DNA of 50,515 nt from Rhodobium orientis. GTDB lineage: Bacteria > Pseudomonadota > Alphaproteobacteria > Rhizobiales > Rhodobiaceae. A program made the translations under genes and the position numbers. The notes beneath the pieces are model-generated. The model saw only the letters and a program-made list of their open reading frames with translations. It was not told the origin of the DNA and did not search any database. Location: contig NZ_NPEV01000042.1 of assembly GCF_003258835.1 (NCBI RefSeq), positions 1 to 50,515 of the forward strand, written 5' to 3'. Numbering within the stretch: position 1 is the first letter of the stretch; each line of letters begins with the position of its first letter. Shown piece by piece: positions 35,921 to 45,997 of the stretch.

Positions 35921-36303
35921 ATGCAGGACGTCATGTTGAAGCTCAAAGACAGGCTCAACGGTGTCCCGACGCCGATACCTTCGCCAACAAGTATTACGGG
36001 CGGGTTCTGACCGGCGACATCACCCTGAAATACGATGACGAGGTCTACACCTTCGCCGTCCATAACGGGAAAATCATCGACGTCACCGAAGGCATCCCGC
36101 TCAGCGGCATCGACCTCGGGGTTTCCGGCGCCAAGAAGGACTGGGACCAGTTCGCTGTCCGCAAGAGCCTCACCGTTTCCACCAACAAGATGAACCCTAA
36201 CTGCCTCGCCCATATGGGAGCGCCGCTTCGCACGCGGCAGAACTTCAACGCCGTGGCCTATCTCTGCCGCGTGTTCGCCGAAATTCTTGAAGGCACGAAG
36301 TAG
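35921..36303 (+). pseudogene. Small SCP2-like protein gene with a one-base frameshift
   Basis: A good start (AGGAG, 7 bases, ATG 35921) opens MQDVMLKLKDRLNGVP but this frame stops after 29 codons. The adjacent frame carries the rest: DADTFANKYYGRVLTG through VFAEILEGTK, ending at 36303, with no proper start of its own (only a TTG at 35899). Adding one C to the CCC run at 35965-35967 joins both into a smooth 128-residue protein. The segment DDEVYTFAVHNGKIIDV resembles SCP2 lipid/acyl-carrier domains; this is a weak call. It lies between the MFS and hydrolase genes of the operon. Either a real inactivating deletion or a sequencing error. Confidence 0.7.
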
Positions 36304-36314
36304 GAGGCACGATC

Positions 36315-37121
36315 ATGGCAATCACCGGATTCTACAAAAAAGTTCAGGGCATCAAGACCTATTTCGAGACCAATGACGGTCCCGAGGACAGCCCCTACAC
36401 GATCATCTGCCTGCACACGGCCGGCCGCGAGAACCGTCAGTACCACGACATTCTCGAGATCATGGAGGACAAGTACAAGGTCTACTCGTTCGACATGCCG
36501 GCGCACGGCAAGAGCTGGCCGCTGCCGCACAACAAGGCGATCGACACCTTTGAGGGATACGGCGCCTTCGTCTGGGACGTCATCCAGGAGCTGGATGCCA
36601 AGAACCCGGTCGTCATCGGCTGTTCGATGGGTGGCAACATCGTCTACTACATCGCCCAGAACTATCCGGTCTCGGCCATCCTCTCCATGCAAGGTGCGGA
36701 CTATACGCCGACGGTCGATGCCCGCATCCTGGAGATGCTCGACCACCCCTATGTCAGCGTCCAGCACTCGCAGATCGAGTATTCGGAATGCCTGATCGGC
36801 CGCGCCTGTTCCGAGGAAGCGCGCGACTTCATCATGCTGGGCGTCGCCCAGGAAATCTCCAGCACCAAATATGCGGACCTGAAGCAGTACACGGGGTTCG
36901 ACGTTCGCGACAAGATGTCGACGATCACCTGCCCGGTCCTCATCGTCCATGGCGTGGACGATCCCATCGTCACGGAAGAAATGGTCGCCACGACGACGGC
37001 TCGACTGACCAATGTGAAGAAGCTGGTCTACAAGCCGGTCCAGGACTACGGCCATTTCCTGATCGTCGAGAACCCGCAGGTCGTCTGCGACTGTCTCGAC
37101 GAGTTCCTGTCCGATCTTTGA
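36315..37121 (+). CDS. Alpha/beta-hydrolase
   Basis: 268 aa. Catalytic triad Ser104 (IGCSMGGN), Asp215 or Asp216 (VHGVDDPIV) and His247 (DYGHFLIVENP); oxyanion region LHTAGRENRQYH. Cytoplasmic, no signal. GGAGG lies 7 bases before the ATG and 11 bases after the preceding stop, so it is part of the operon. The fold includes C-C hydrolases of diketones as well as esterases and thioesterases; with a thiolase-type complex nearby, cleavage of a beta-diketone or an acyl-CoA is plausible but unproven. Confidence 0.9.
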   Translation: MAITGFYKKVQGIKTYFETNDGPEDSPYTIICLHTAGRENRQYHDILEIMEDKYKVYSFDMPAHGKSWPLPHNKAIDTFEGYGAFVWDVIQELDAKNPVVIGCSMGGNIVYYIAQNYPVSAILSMQGADYTPTVDARILEMLDHPYVSVQHSQIEYSECLIGRACSEEARDFIMLGVAQEISSTKYADLKQYTGFDVRDKMSTITCPVLIVHGVDDPIVTEEMVATTTARLTNVKKLVYKPVQDYGHFLIVENPQVVCDCLDEFLSDL

Positions 37122-37419
37122 CGCCGAGCGCTCGGGGGGCGGCCCGCCCGGCTGCCCCTTGAGAGCGCTGTCGATAGAAACGCCCTTCCTCCCGAAGCTT
37201 CGATCCGCCCCGGCCTGACGGGACACGGATTTCGGATGTGCTGAAAACCACTGCGGCAGGCGCCCGGTGGAACGGGAGTGGTCGGCCGATTTTCTTGGGC
37301 TATCGGCCGGGTCGTTGCGTCGAGACCGGGTCCTTTTCCTCAACTCCGGGACATCTCCTCAAAGGGAATTCCCCGGGGCTTTGTCTTTCCAACATCGGCA
37401 CACGTCCGGGAGTACTTTC

Positions 37420-38654
37420 GTGGCTAACTGCTCGCCCCTTGCACTGGTCGTCAACTGCGGCTCGTCTTCGCTGAAATTCGCCCTCTTCGATACATCCATG
37501 CCCGCTCCTCTCGTCGACGGACTTGCCGAACGCCTGGGTTCCGACGAGGCGACGATCCGGTTCCACATCGACGGCACACGCCGGACGACGCCGATCGCCG
37601 GCGCAGGACACCAGCAGGCATTCGATGCCCTGCTTGCCTTTCTGACCGACCACGGGCTTAGCGCACGCATCGGCGCGGTCGGGCACCGCGTGGTCCATGG
37701 CGGCGAGCGCTTCACGACATCGGTCGAGATCACCGAGGAGGTGATGGCCGGCATCGCGGAATGCGCGGTGCTCGCGCCGCTCCACAATCCGGCAAACCTG
37801 GTCGGCATCCGGGCCGCGATGGCGGCCCTCCCCGATGCGCGGCACGTCGCCGTTTTCGATACCGCCTTCCACCAGACCATTCCCGAAGAGGCCTATCTCT
37901 ACGCCCTGCCGCAGCGGTTCCGGCGCGATTTAGGCGTCCGGCGATACGGCTTCCATGGCACCTCCCACCGCTACGTCGCGGGGCGCGCGGTGGAGTTCCT
38001 GGGTCTCGACCCGAAAGACCATGGCCTCATCGTCCTTCATCTCGGCAACGGCGCTTCGGCGACTGCCGTCCGCAACGGCATCAGCGTCGATACCTCCATG
38101 GGCCTGACGCCGGTGGAAGGGCTGGTGATGGGCACGCGCTGCGGCGATGTCGATGCCGGCGCGCTCACCTATATCGCCCGCCGCGCCGGTCTGGACGTCG
38201 ACGCCCTCGACGCCATGGTCAACAAGGAGAGCGGGCTGCTGGGCCTGTCCGAACTGTCGAACGACTGCCGGACGCTGGAAGCCGCCGCCGCCGAAGGGCA
38301 CGCCGGCGCGCGCATGGCGCTCGATGTCTTCGCCTATCGCATCGCCAGGACCGTCGGTGCGCTGAGGATGCCGCTGGCCCGCCTCGACGCCGTGGTCTTC
38401 ACCGGCGGCATCGGCGAGAATTCCGCAAGCGTCAGGGCTTCCGTCATTGCCCGCCTCGGCTTTCTCGGCATGAACCTCGACGAGGCAGCGAACCGGGCGA
38501 CCACGGGCGGCAACGCCGGCTGCGTGAGCGGACCGGGACGCCCCGCGGCCCTCGTCATGCCGACCGACGAGGAGCGCATGATCGCCTGCGACGCTGCCTC
38601 TATCGCTTTTTCCAATGCCCCCGTCGCCTTTTCCGTGTTCGCGGAGGCCGCAGA

Positions 38655-38658
<4 letters not shown>
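37420..38658 (+). CDS. ackA: Acetate kinase
   Basis: 412 aa. Makes ATP and acetate from acetyl phosphate. Signatures: VVNCGSSSLKFALF at the N-terminus, GHRVVHGGERF, FHGTSHRYVAGRA, LHLGNGASATAV and FTGGIGENS. The start is GTG with GGGAG 7 bases upstream; any longer start would run into the preceding intergenic region. It follows the hydrolase gene by 298 bases and overlaps pta as ATGA, so AckA and Pta are made together. Confidence 0.94.
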
Positions 38659-40808
<2,150 letters not shown>

Positions 40809-40809
40809 A

Positions 40810-40852
40810 GCCGTGCCGGTCTCTTCTGCCCGAAGAGGCCGGCACGGTTTTT
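40810..40852 (+). terminator. Rho-independent terminator after pta
   Basis: Stem of about 17 bases, GCCGTGCCGGTCTCTTC with a TGCCC loop and GAAGAGGCCGGCACGG (one mismatch), followed by TTTTT. Starts two bases after the pta stop and closes the operon. Confidence 0.92.
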
Positions 40853-40914
40853 CCCCATCGTCCCGTTGGCGGACGTGCCGGCAATGCGGCAGGCAGCGGG
40901 ACCTTTGCAAAGCG

Positions 40915-40936
40915 ATAAGACATTGCGCCTTATGAT
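40915..40936 (+). promoter_or_regulatory. Candidate operator/promoter segment before the PucR-type gene
   Basis: ATAAG-N9-CTTAT inverted repeat (40915-40919, 40929-40933) overlapping a TATGAT box at 40931-40936, about 155 bases before the regulator. May be an autoregulatory site; -35 is unclear. Confidence 0.25.
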
Positions 40937-41091
40937 AATCGTGAAGACAGGCACCCTCTCCCCGGCGCTCGCAAGAGCCGCACCGAAGGGGGCGCCGCGT
41001 CCCCGGCAAGGGACCTCGATGCCCGGTCGTGGCCGCGGGCTGCGGTTGCCCGCGCGGCAATGACACGACCCCCTGTTCCCCGGAGGCCTTT

Positions 41092-42693
41092 ATGGGCGTA
41101 GCGATTGCGGATCTCATGAAAGAGGAGATCTTTGCCGAGAACATCGAACTGGTCGCCGGCCGGGAGGGGGTGGCCAGGGACGTTCGCTCCATCTCCGTCA
41201 TGGAGGTGCCCGATTTCCCCGACGGCGACGTCGGCCGGGGCATGATGATTCTGACGACGCTGTCGGCCTACAAGAACAATATCGAGGCCATGGTCGACGC
41301 CTTCCGCAAACTTGCCGCCAAGGGTATTTCAGGCCTCGTGGTCAAGCTCAACAGGCTCAATCCCTATATGGATGTCCTGCCGAGCGAACTGATCGACTTT
41401 TCCAACCAAAACAACGTTCCTCTGTTCATCATCTCGAAAGTAAATTTGCCATTCCGCGAAGTCATATTCTGTGTTATGACACGGCTGGTCAATTACAAAT
41501 ACTCGATACTGCTGCGCGTCAACCAGCACTATGAGGAGCTTTACGACGCGATCGTCAAGCGCGAGGGCCTTGCCAACTTCCTCCAGAGGTTTTCCGCCTC
41601 AACCCGGCTGGCCTGCATCTGCATCTCGTCGAACGGGGAAACCCTGGCCAGCAGCGATCGCGACAATGCGTTTTCGCCGGCGCTCATTTCCCGGCTGATG
41701 GAAGACATCCGCCTGTTCGAAGCGGAAAGCGACGCCAACCGGCCCTACGCCCGCGCCGGCTGCATGGTCTTTCCGGCGATGCTGCAGGACGGGATCGGGG
41801 GCTATTTCATCGTGCGGATGGAACACGACCTCGAGGAGGAGGAGATGTTCTTTTGCCGGCAAATGGTGTCGTTCCTGTCGATCAAGATCCTGGAAGACTA
41901 CCTGCTCCTGGAAAGCGGCCAGCGCGCCTCCGCAATCACCGTCGATCGCATCCTCTATGGCGTCATCAACGACCCCGAAGGGCTGCAATTGAGCCTGGAA
42001 AGCCTCGGCTTTTCCCACAACGGCCTGATGAGGATCCTGTTGATCCGCGACGCGACGCGCCAGAACGGATCGACGCTGGATGCCAGCCACTATTCGCGCT
42101 TCGAGCATTTCAAGGCGTATTTCAAGCGCGAGTTCGGCGGCAGCGTCGTCCACTCGTTCGCCAACGGCTACATCGTGTTCCTGGCCCTGAAGCAGGACAT
42201 GAAACTGGGCGTGCTGAAACGCAAGCTGCTCGCCGCCCTGGAGTCTCCCCGCGTCGACGCCGGATTCTGCCTCGGATGCGGCTCGCCGGTCGAGAAGGTG
42301 GGAGACATCCCGAAGAGCTTCTTCGGCGCACGCTCCGCCGTTCGTTTCGGGCACATCTTTGCGCCCGAGGAACGGATTCACTTCCAAACCGATTTCCTGG
42401 AAGTCAGCGCCGTCTCCCATCTGCTGGGAACCGCAGAGCACACGGCGATCAAGAGCAACGTCATCTCGCCGATCAAGCGATATGACGCCGACCATCGCTC
42501 GGATCTGTGGACCAGCCTCGACGTCTGCATCTCCGCGAGCTCCCTGAAGCAGGCCGCCGAAACGCTCTCCATCCACATCACGACCCTCAGGTACAGGATC
42601 AAGAAGATCGAGGACCTGACGGGCATCGACTACTTCAATACCAACGGCCGATACCTTCTGCAGACGGCATCGATCCTCGACAAGATCGAGTAA
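41092..42693 (+). CDS. PucR-family transcriptional regulator
   Basis: 533 aa. N-terminal PucR domain at ~5-125 (VAGREGVARDVRSISVMEVPDF, shortened here as GREGVARDVRSISVMEV), a long middle region with a GGDEF-like/CdaR-type fold (~170-440), and a C-terminal PucR helix-turn-helix at ~480-530: SSLKQAAETLSIHITTLRYR followed by IKKIEDLTG. CCGGAGG lies 5 bases before the ATG. It stands alone behind a terminator, on the same strand as the CoA/acetate block, and is the best candidate regulator for that block. PucR proteins often control purine or gamma-aminobutyrate catabolism, so the xdh genes 36 kb away are a weaker alternative. Confidence 0.88.
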   Translation: MGVAIADLMKEEIFAENIELVAGREGVARDVRSISVMEVPDFPDGDVGRGMMILTTLSAYKNNIEAMVDAFRKLAAKGISGLVVKLNRLNPYMDVLPSELIDFSNQNNVPLFIISKVNLPFREVIFCVMTRLVNYKYSILLRVNQHYEELYDAIVKREGLANFLQRFSASTRLACICISSNGETLASSDRDNAFSPALISRLMEDIRLFEAESDANRPYARAGCMVFPAMLQDGIGGYFIVRMEHDLEEEEMFFCRQMVSFLSIKILEDYLLLESGQRASAITVDRILYGVINDPEGLQLSLESLGFSHNGLMRILLIRDATRQNGSTLDASHYSRFEHFKAYFKREFGGSVVHSFANGYIVFLALKQDMKLGVLKRKLLAALESPRVDAGFCLGCGSPVEKVGDIPKSFFGARSAVRFGHIFAPEERIHFQTDFLEVSAVSHLLGTAEHTAIKSNVISPIKRYDADHRSDLWTSLDVCISASSLKQAAETLSIHITTLRYRIKKIEDLTGIDYFNTNGRYLLQTASILDKIE

Positions 42694-42780
42694 GCGACAT
42701 CGATTCCCGCACGGCGACGGACCATCGATCGCCCCGGCGGCGCCCGCAATTCCGGCGCGTTGTCATCTCTTCGGATTTCT

Positions 42781-42857
42781 TGGTAGCGGGGGAGGGACTC
42801 GAACCCCCGACACGCGGATTATGATTCCGCTGCTCTAACCAACTGAGCTACCCCGCC
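42781..42857 (-). tRNA. tRNA-Met (anticodon CAU), elongator type
   Basis: 77 nt. Full cloverleaf by eye: acceptor GGCGGGG/CCCCGCT (G-U at the end), D arm with TAGCTCAGTTGGTTAGAGCA, anticodon stem GCGGA/TCCGC around ATCATAA, T arm with GGTTCGAGTCC, and an encoded CCA. The CAU anticodon also fits tRNA-Ile2, but the sequence looks like the alphaproteobacterial elongator tRNA-Met. Confidence 0.93.
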
Positions 42858-43014
42858 ACATGTCCCTGCCGCCCGCCATGCCGGCGGTGGCCCGCCCGCC
42901 TGTTGCTGCCGGAGGTCTCGAGCCAACCCCGTTTCGGCAGCTCCGCCGTCGGCCGGGATGCCGCGTCGGGGCGACGTTCGTCCGGCCTTGGCCCAGGGAG
43001 CGAAGACAGCGGCG

Positions 43015-43043
43015 ATATAAGGGCGGTCAAACCGCCCTGTCAA
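43015..43043 (-). promoter_or_regulatory. Promoter of tRNA-Met with a palindromic spacer
   Basis: On the minus strand TTGACA (43038-43043), 17-base spacer, TTATAT (43015-43020). The spacer GGGCGGT-TTG-ACCGCCC is itself a perfect inverted repeat. Perfect -35 and ideal spacing. The start would be near 43008, giving a ~150-base leader before the tRNA. Confidence 0.7.
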
Positions 43044-43301
43044 CTCCGGAAATCGCCGCCGCGACATGCCCCTTGCCGCCCGTCGTCGCGCGGCGCCGAT
43101 GCCGGCTGCGACCGCAGTGCCCGGCACGCCTTGCGGGCTGCCCCTCCCCGACGCCGAAGGCACCGCCGGCAGGCCCCGCCCCTCACCCCTGCGGACGCTT
43201 GCGGGCGGCCGGCGCCGGCCGTTTTCTCGCGTCACCACTGCAAATCTGGTAACGTCCGATCATAAACCGTTGATGCGGTGCGGCTCCGGAGCAGCCCGAT
43301 C

Positions 43302-43330
43302 TTGACATTCGCTTTTTAACAACTGCTAAT
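43302..43330 (+). promoter_or_regulatory. Promoter of the DsrE2-like gene
   Basis: TTGACA (43302-43307), 17-base spacer, GCTAAT (43325-43330). Perfect -35, 4/6 -10. Predicted start near 43337, leader ~75 bases. Confidence 0.55.
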
Positions 43331-43411
43331 GGACGATCAAATCCAAGAGAAACAGCGGCCGACCCGCCCGCGCTGCAGTACGGCCGCCGAAAGCAAGGGG
43401 AGAATCGCACC

Positions 43412-43915
43412 ATGTCCGAAGACGCCGAGGGCACGAATACCAAGACGATGACCATCATCGTCACCAAGGGAACACTCGACTGGGCCTATCCGCCCTTCAT
43501 CCTCGGCTCGACGGCCGCGGCGATGGGCGTCGACGTGCAGATGTTCTTCACCTTCTACGGCCTGACGCTCCTGAAGAAGGACCTCAACCTGAAGGTCTCG
43601 CCGCTCGGCAATCCGGCGATGGAAATGCCGATGATGGGCGGCCACATGTCGATGCCCAACATCATGGGCGTGATGCCGGGCGTCACCTCGCTCGCCAGCA
43701 CCATGATGAAGAACATGACGAAGAAGAAGGGCGTCGCCTCGATCGAGGAACTGCGCGACATGGCGGTGGAAGCCGACGTCAAGATGGTCGCCTGCCAGAT
43801 GACACTCGACCTCTTCGAATACTCCAAGAAGGACCTCATCGACGACATCGAACTGGGCGGCGCCGCGACCTATATCGACATGGCGCTGAAGTCCGACGTA
43901 AACCTGTTTATCTGA
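43412..43915 (+). CDS. DsrE2-like sulfur-carrier protein (DsrE/DsrF/DrsH family)
   Basis: 167 aa. DsrE-like fold (KTMTIIVTKGTLDWAYPPFILGS, shortened: TLDWAYPPFILGSTAAAMG) with one cysteine, Cys128 in VACQMTLDLF, the expected persulfide site. Between residues 70 and 102 is a methionine-rich, glycine-containing hydrophobic loop (11 Met in 33 residues), seen in DsrE2-type members and suggesting membrane contact. AGGGGAG precedes the ATG. Next gene is TusA, and DsrE2-TusA pairs pass sulfane sulfur in sulfur-oxidising bacteria. Confidence 0.85.
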   Translation: MSEDAEGTNTKTMTIIVTKGTLDWAYPPFILGSTAAAMGVDVQMFFTFYGLTLLKKDLNLKVSPLGNPAMEMPMMGGHMSMPNIMGVMPGVTSLASTMMKNMTKKKGVASIEELRDMAVEADVKMVACQMTLDLFEYSKKDLIDDIELGGAATYIDMALKSDVNLFI

Positions 43916-44008
43916 TCCCCGGAGCCGGCCCCCGCGCGCCACGCTTTGCCCGAGCGGTCGGGCACGGCTGCGGGTGCTGCTAGAAGCATGTGAGGAAGAG
44001 GAGACCCC

Positions 44009-44233
44009 ATGGCTGACGTAATGCTGGATGCGAAGGGCCTGAATTGCCCGCTGCCGATCCTGAAGGCGAAGAAAGCGATCAAGACGGTGCCGTCGGGCGG
44101 CACCCTGGAAGTGCTGTCGACCGACCCTGGCTCGGTCGCAGATTTCGCCGCTTTCTGCCGCACCACCGGCAACGAGCTGCTGGAATCCGGGCAGGACGGC
44201 GATACCTACCGGTTCGTGATCAAGCACGTCTAA
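44009..44233 (+). CDS. tusA: TusA-family sulfur carrier
   Basis: 74 aa. Small carrier that binds sulfur as a persulfide on Cys13 of the motif LNCPLPILKAKKAI (CPxP). Alpha-beta fold with DPGSVADFAAFCRTTGNELL, including a second cysteine. GAGGAG lies before the ATG. It follows the DsrE2-like gene by 93 bases on the same strand and is followed by a terminator. Could serve tRNA thiolation, molybdenum cofactor or sulfur oxidation; the DsrE2 partner favours the last. Confidence 0.92.
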   Translation: MADVMLDAKGLNCPLPILKAKKAIKTVPSGGTLEVLSTDPGSVADFAAFCRTTGNELLESGQDGDTYRFVIKHV

Positions 44234-44262
44234 AACGCTGCGATTACGGTATTTTCCAAACC

Positions 44263-44292
44263 ACATTCGCATATATTAATATTAGCGAATGT
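44263..44292. repeat. Inverted repeat with an AT-only centre
   Basis: ACATTCGC (44263-44270) and GCGAATGT (44285-44292) flank 14 bases that are all A or T. It lies between the tusA stop and its terminator. Possible protein-binding site or hairpin. Confidence 0.5.
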
Positions 44293-44308
44293 TGCAGAAA
44301 TGTATCAG

Positions 44309-44348
44309 ACGACGGCCGATCCTGTTGCTAAGATCGGCCGTCGTTTTT
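44309..44348 (+). terminator. Rho-independent terminator after tusA
   Basis: Perfect 13-base stem ACGACGGCCGATC/GATCGGCCGTCGT around a 10-base loop, followed by TTTT(T). Ends the DsrE2-TusA unit. Confidence 0.93.
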
Positions 44349-44510
44349 CGTTGAAAAACCCTTTGCGCAACGTCGGGCGCGGCAAAAGAACGAAGACCAA
44401 AATCGCGAATTGCCGGGTGGCGAGACGGACGACTTAGAGGACCGGCGGGCAGACCGGCCGAACAGAACGGTCGGGCACTGCCGGAACCAGGCATCCTTTG
44501 GGGGGAATTC

Positions 44511-45905
44511 ATGAACACCAGAACACTTGCGGTCTCCATTCTCGCGGTTTCGGCGTCGGCGCTGATGGCGCTTCCGGCGGCCGCCACGGAGGGCTATTTC
44601 CAGCACGGCTACGGCGCCCGCTCCAAGGCGCTCGCCGGCGCCGGCGTCGCCGATTCGGCGGACGCCACAGCTCCCGCCAACAACCCGGCCGGGCTCGTCA
44701 ATGCCGGCGACCAGATCGATTTCGCCTTCTCCCTGTTCAGCCCGCGCCGCAGCTTCAAGGGCACCGGCGGCTTCGGCTTCACGCCGCTCGGCGAGCACGA
44801 CAGCGGCAGCGAATACTTCCCGATGCCGAACATGGCGGTCAGCTACAAGCTCGACGCCGACAGCGCCATCGGCCTGATGGTCATCGGCAATGGCGGCATG
44901 AACACCGACTGGAGCGCGATGCCGCGCAACTTCACCACCGGGCCCTGCATCGACCCGGGAACCGGCCTGCCGCGGCCGTTCGCGCGCGGCACCTATTGTA
45001 ACGGCAAGGCCGGCGTCAATCTCGGCCAGGTGCTGATCGGCGCCACCTACGCCCGGCGCATGGGTCCGGTCTCCTTCGGCCTGACGCCGATGCTCGCCGT
45101 CCAGTGGTTCAAGGCACAAGGGCTCGGCGCCTTCGCCGGCTCGTCCAACAGCCCGACCAACCTTACCGGCAACCAGCACGACTGGTCCTATGGCGGCGGC
45201 TTCCGGGGCGGCATGCAGTTCGACGTCACCGATCGCATCCGGCTCGGCATTGCCGGCCAGACGCCAATGTGGATGACCAAGCTCGACGATTATTCGGGGC
45301 TGTTCGCCAATGGCGGCGAGTTCGACATTCCGCCGAGCGCGACCATTGGTGTCGCCTTCGACGCGACGCCGGACGTCACCGTCATGTTCGACTACCAGAG
45401 GATCTGGTACTCGAGCGTCGATGCCATCGCCAATCCGTCGCGCAATATCCTGACCTGCCCGCCGGGCGGCGGCGCGCCGGGCTGTCTCGGCGGCTCCAAC
45501 GGCGCCGGCTTCGGCTGGGAGGACGTCGACATCTTCAAGGTCGCCGTGGAATGGAACGCGACGCAGGAACTCACCCTGCGCGCTGGCTATGCCTACAACA
45601 CCCAGCCGATCGACGGCCGCGACGCGATGTTCAACATCCTCGCCCCGGGCGTCATCCAGCACCACATCACCGGCGGTCTGAAATACGACATCAACGAGCG
45701 GAACTCATTCGAGCTGGCCGGTGCGTTCATGCCGAAGACCACGGTCCACGGCCGCGAACTGCCGCCGCCCTTCGGCGCCGGCGCCGGCCACGGGGTCGAC
45801 CTGTCGATGAGCCAGTTCGACATCACCGCAAGCTGGACCTACCGCTTCGGCGACCTGACGCCGAGCGTTGCCCTCGACGACGAGCCGATCATCCGCAAAT
45901 ACTGA
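44511..45905 (+). CDS. FadL-family outer-membrane channel
   Basis: 464 aa. Signal peptide 1-25 (LAVSASALMALPAAA), then a FadL/OmpP1 beta-barrel: the N-terminal hatch EGYFQHGYGARSKALAGAG with the NPAG motif (ANNPAGL), amphipathic strands to the end, and a terminal aromatic residue (RKY). FadL proteins bring hydrophobic compounds such as fatty acids or aromatics across the outer membrane. It stands alone, with a terminator before and after, between the sulfur-carrier genes and the convergent siroheme synthase. Confidence 0.93.
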   Translation: MNTRTLAVSILAVSASALMALPAAATEGYFQHGYGARSKALAGAGVADSADATAPANNPAGLVNAGDQIDFAFSLFSPRRSFKGTGGFGFTPLGEHDSGSEYFPMPNMAVSYKLDADSAIGLMVIGNGGMNTDWSAMPRNFTTGPCIDPGTGLPRPFARGTYCNGKAGVNLGQVLIGATYARRMGPVSFGLTPMLAVQWFKAQGLGAFAGSSNSPTNLTGNQHDWSYGGGFRGGMQFDVTDRIRLGIAGQTPMWMTKLDDYSGLFANGGEFDIPPSATIGVAFDATPDVTVMFDYQRIWYSSVDAIANPSRNILTCPPGGGAPGCLGGSNGAGFGWEDVDIFKVAVEWNATQELTLRAGYAYNTQPIDGRDAMFNILAPGVIQHHITGGLKYDINERNSFELAGAFMPKTTVHGRELPPPFGAGAGHGVDLSMSQFDITASWTYRFGDLTPSVALDDEPIIRKY

Positions 45906-45936
45906 CGGCCATTTATCCGGGCCACTCACCGACAAA

Positions 45937-45973
45937 GAAAACGCCGCGATCCGAAGGGACCGCGGCGTTTTTT
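45937..45973. terminator. Bidirectional terminator between fadL-type gene and cysG
   Basis: AAAACGCCGCG and CGCGGCGTTTTTT flank a short loop; the A-run on the left and T-run on the right let it act on both strands. It serves the two convergent genes. Confidence 0.88.
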
Positions 45974-45997
45974 GTGTTCTTCTGGCGGAAAGCGCGA

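Larger units (their letters stand above)
42858..43411. other. Intergenic region between tRNA-Met and the DsrE2-like gene
   Basis: 554 bases without a credible gene. It contains two divergent promoters with near-consensus boxes, listed separately: one reading left to the tRNA, one reading right to the DsrE2-like gene. The 43060-43250 part is very GC-rich and shows nothing else. Confidence 0.6.

Noticed and set aside
35921-36303. Programmed -1 frameshift
   Set aside because: No slippery heptamer and no stimulatory structure at the junction; a single missing C in a CCC run explains it better.
42781-42857. tRNA-Ile2 (CAU modified to lysidine)
   Set aside because: Stem sequences fit the elongator tRNA-Met of alphaproteobacteria; base modification cannot be seen but is not needed.
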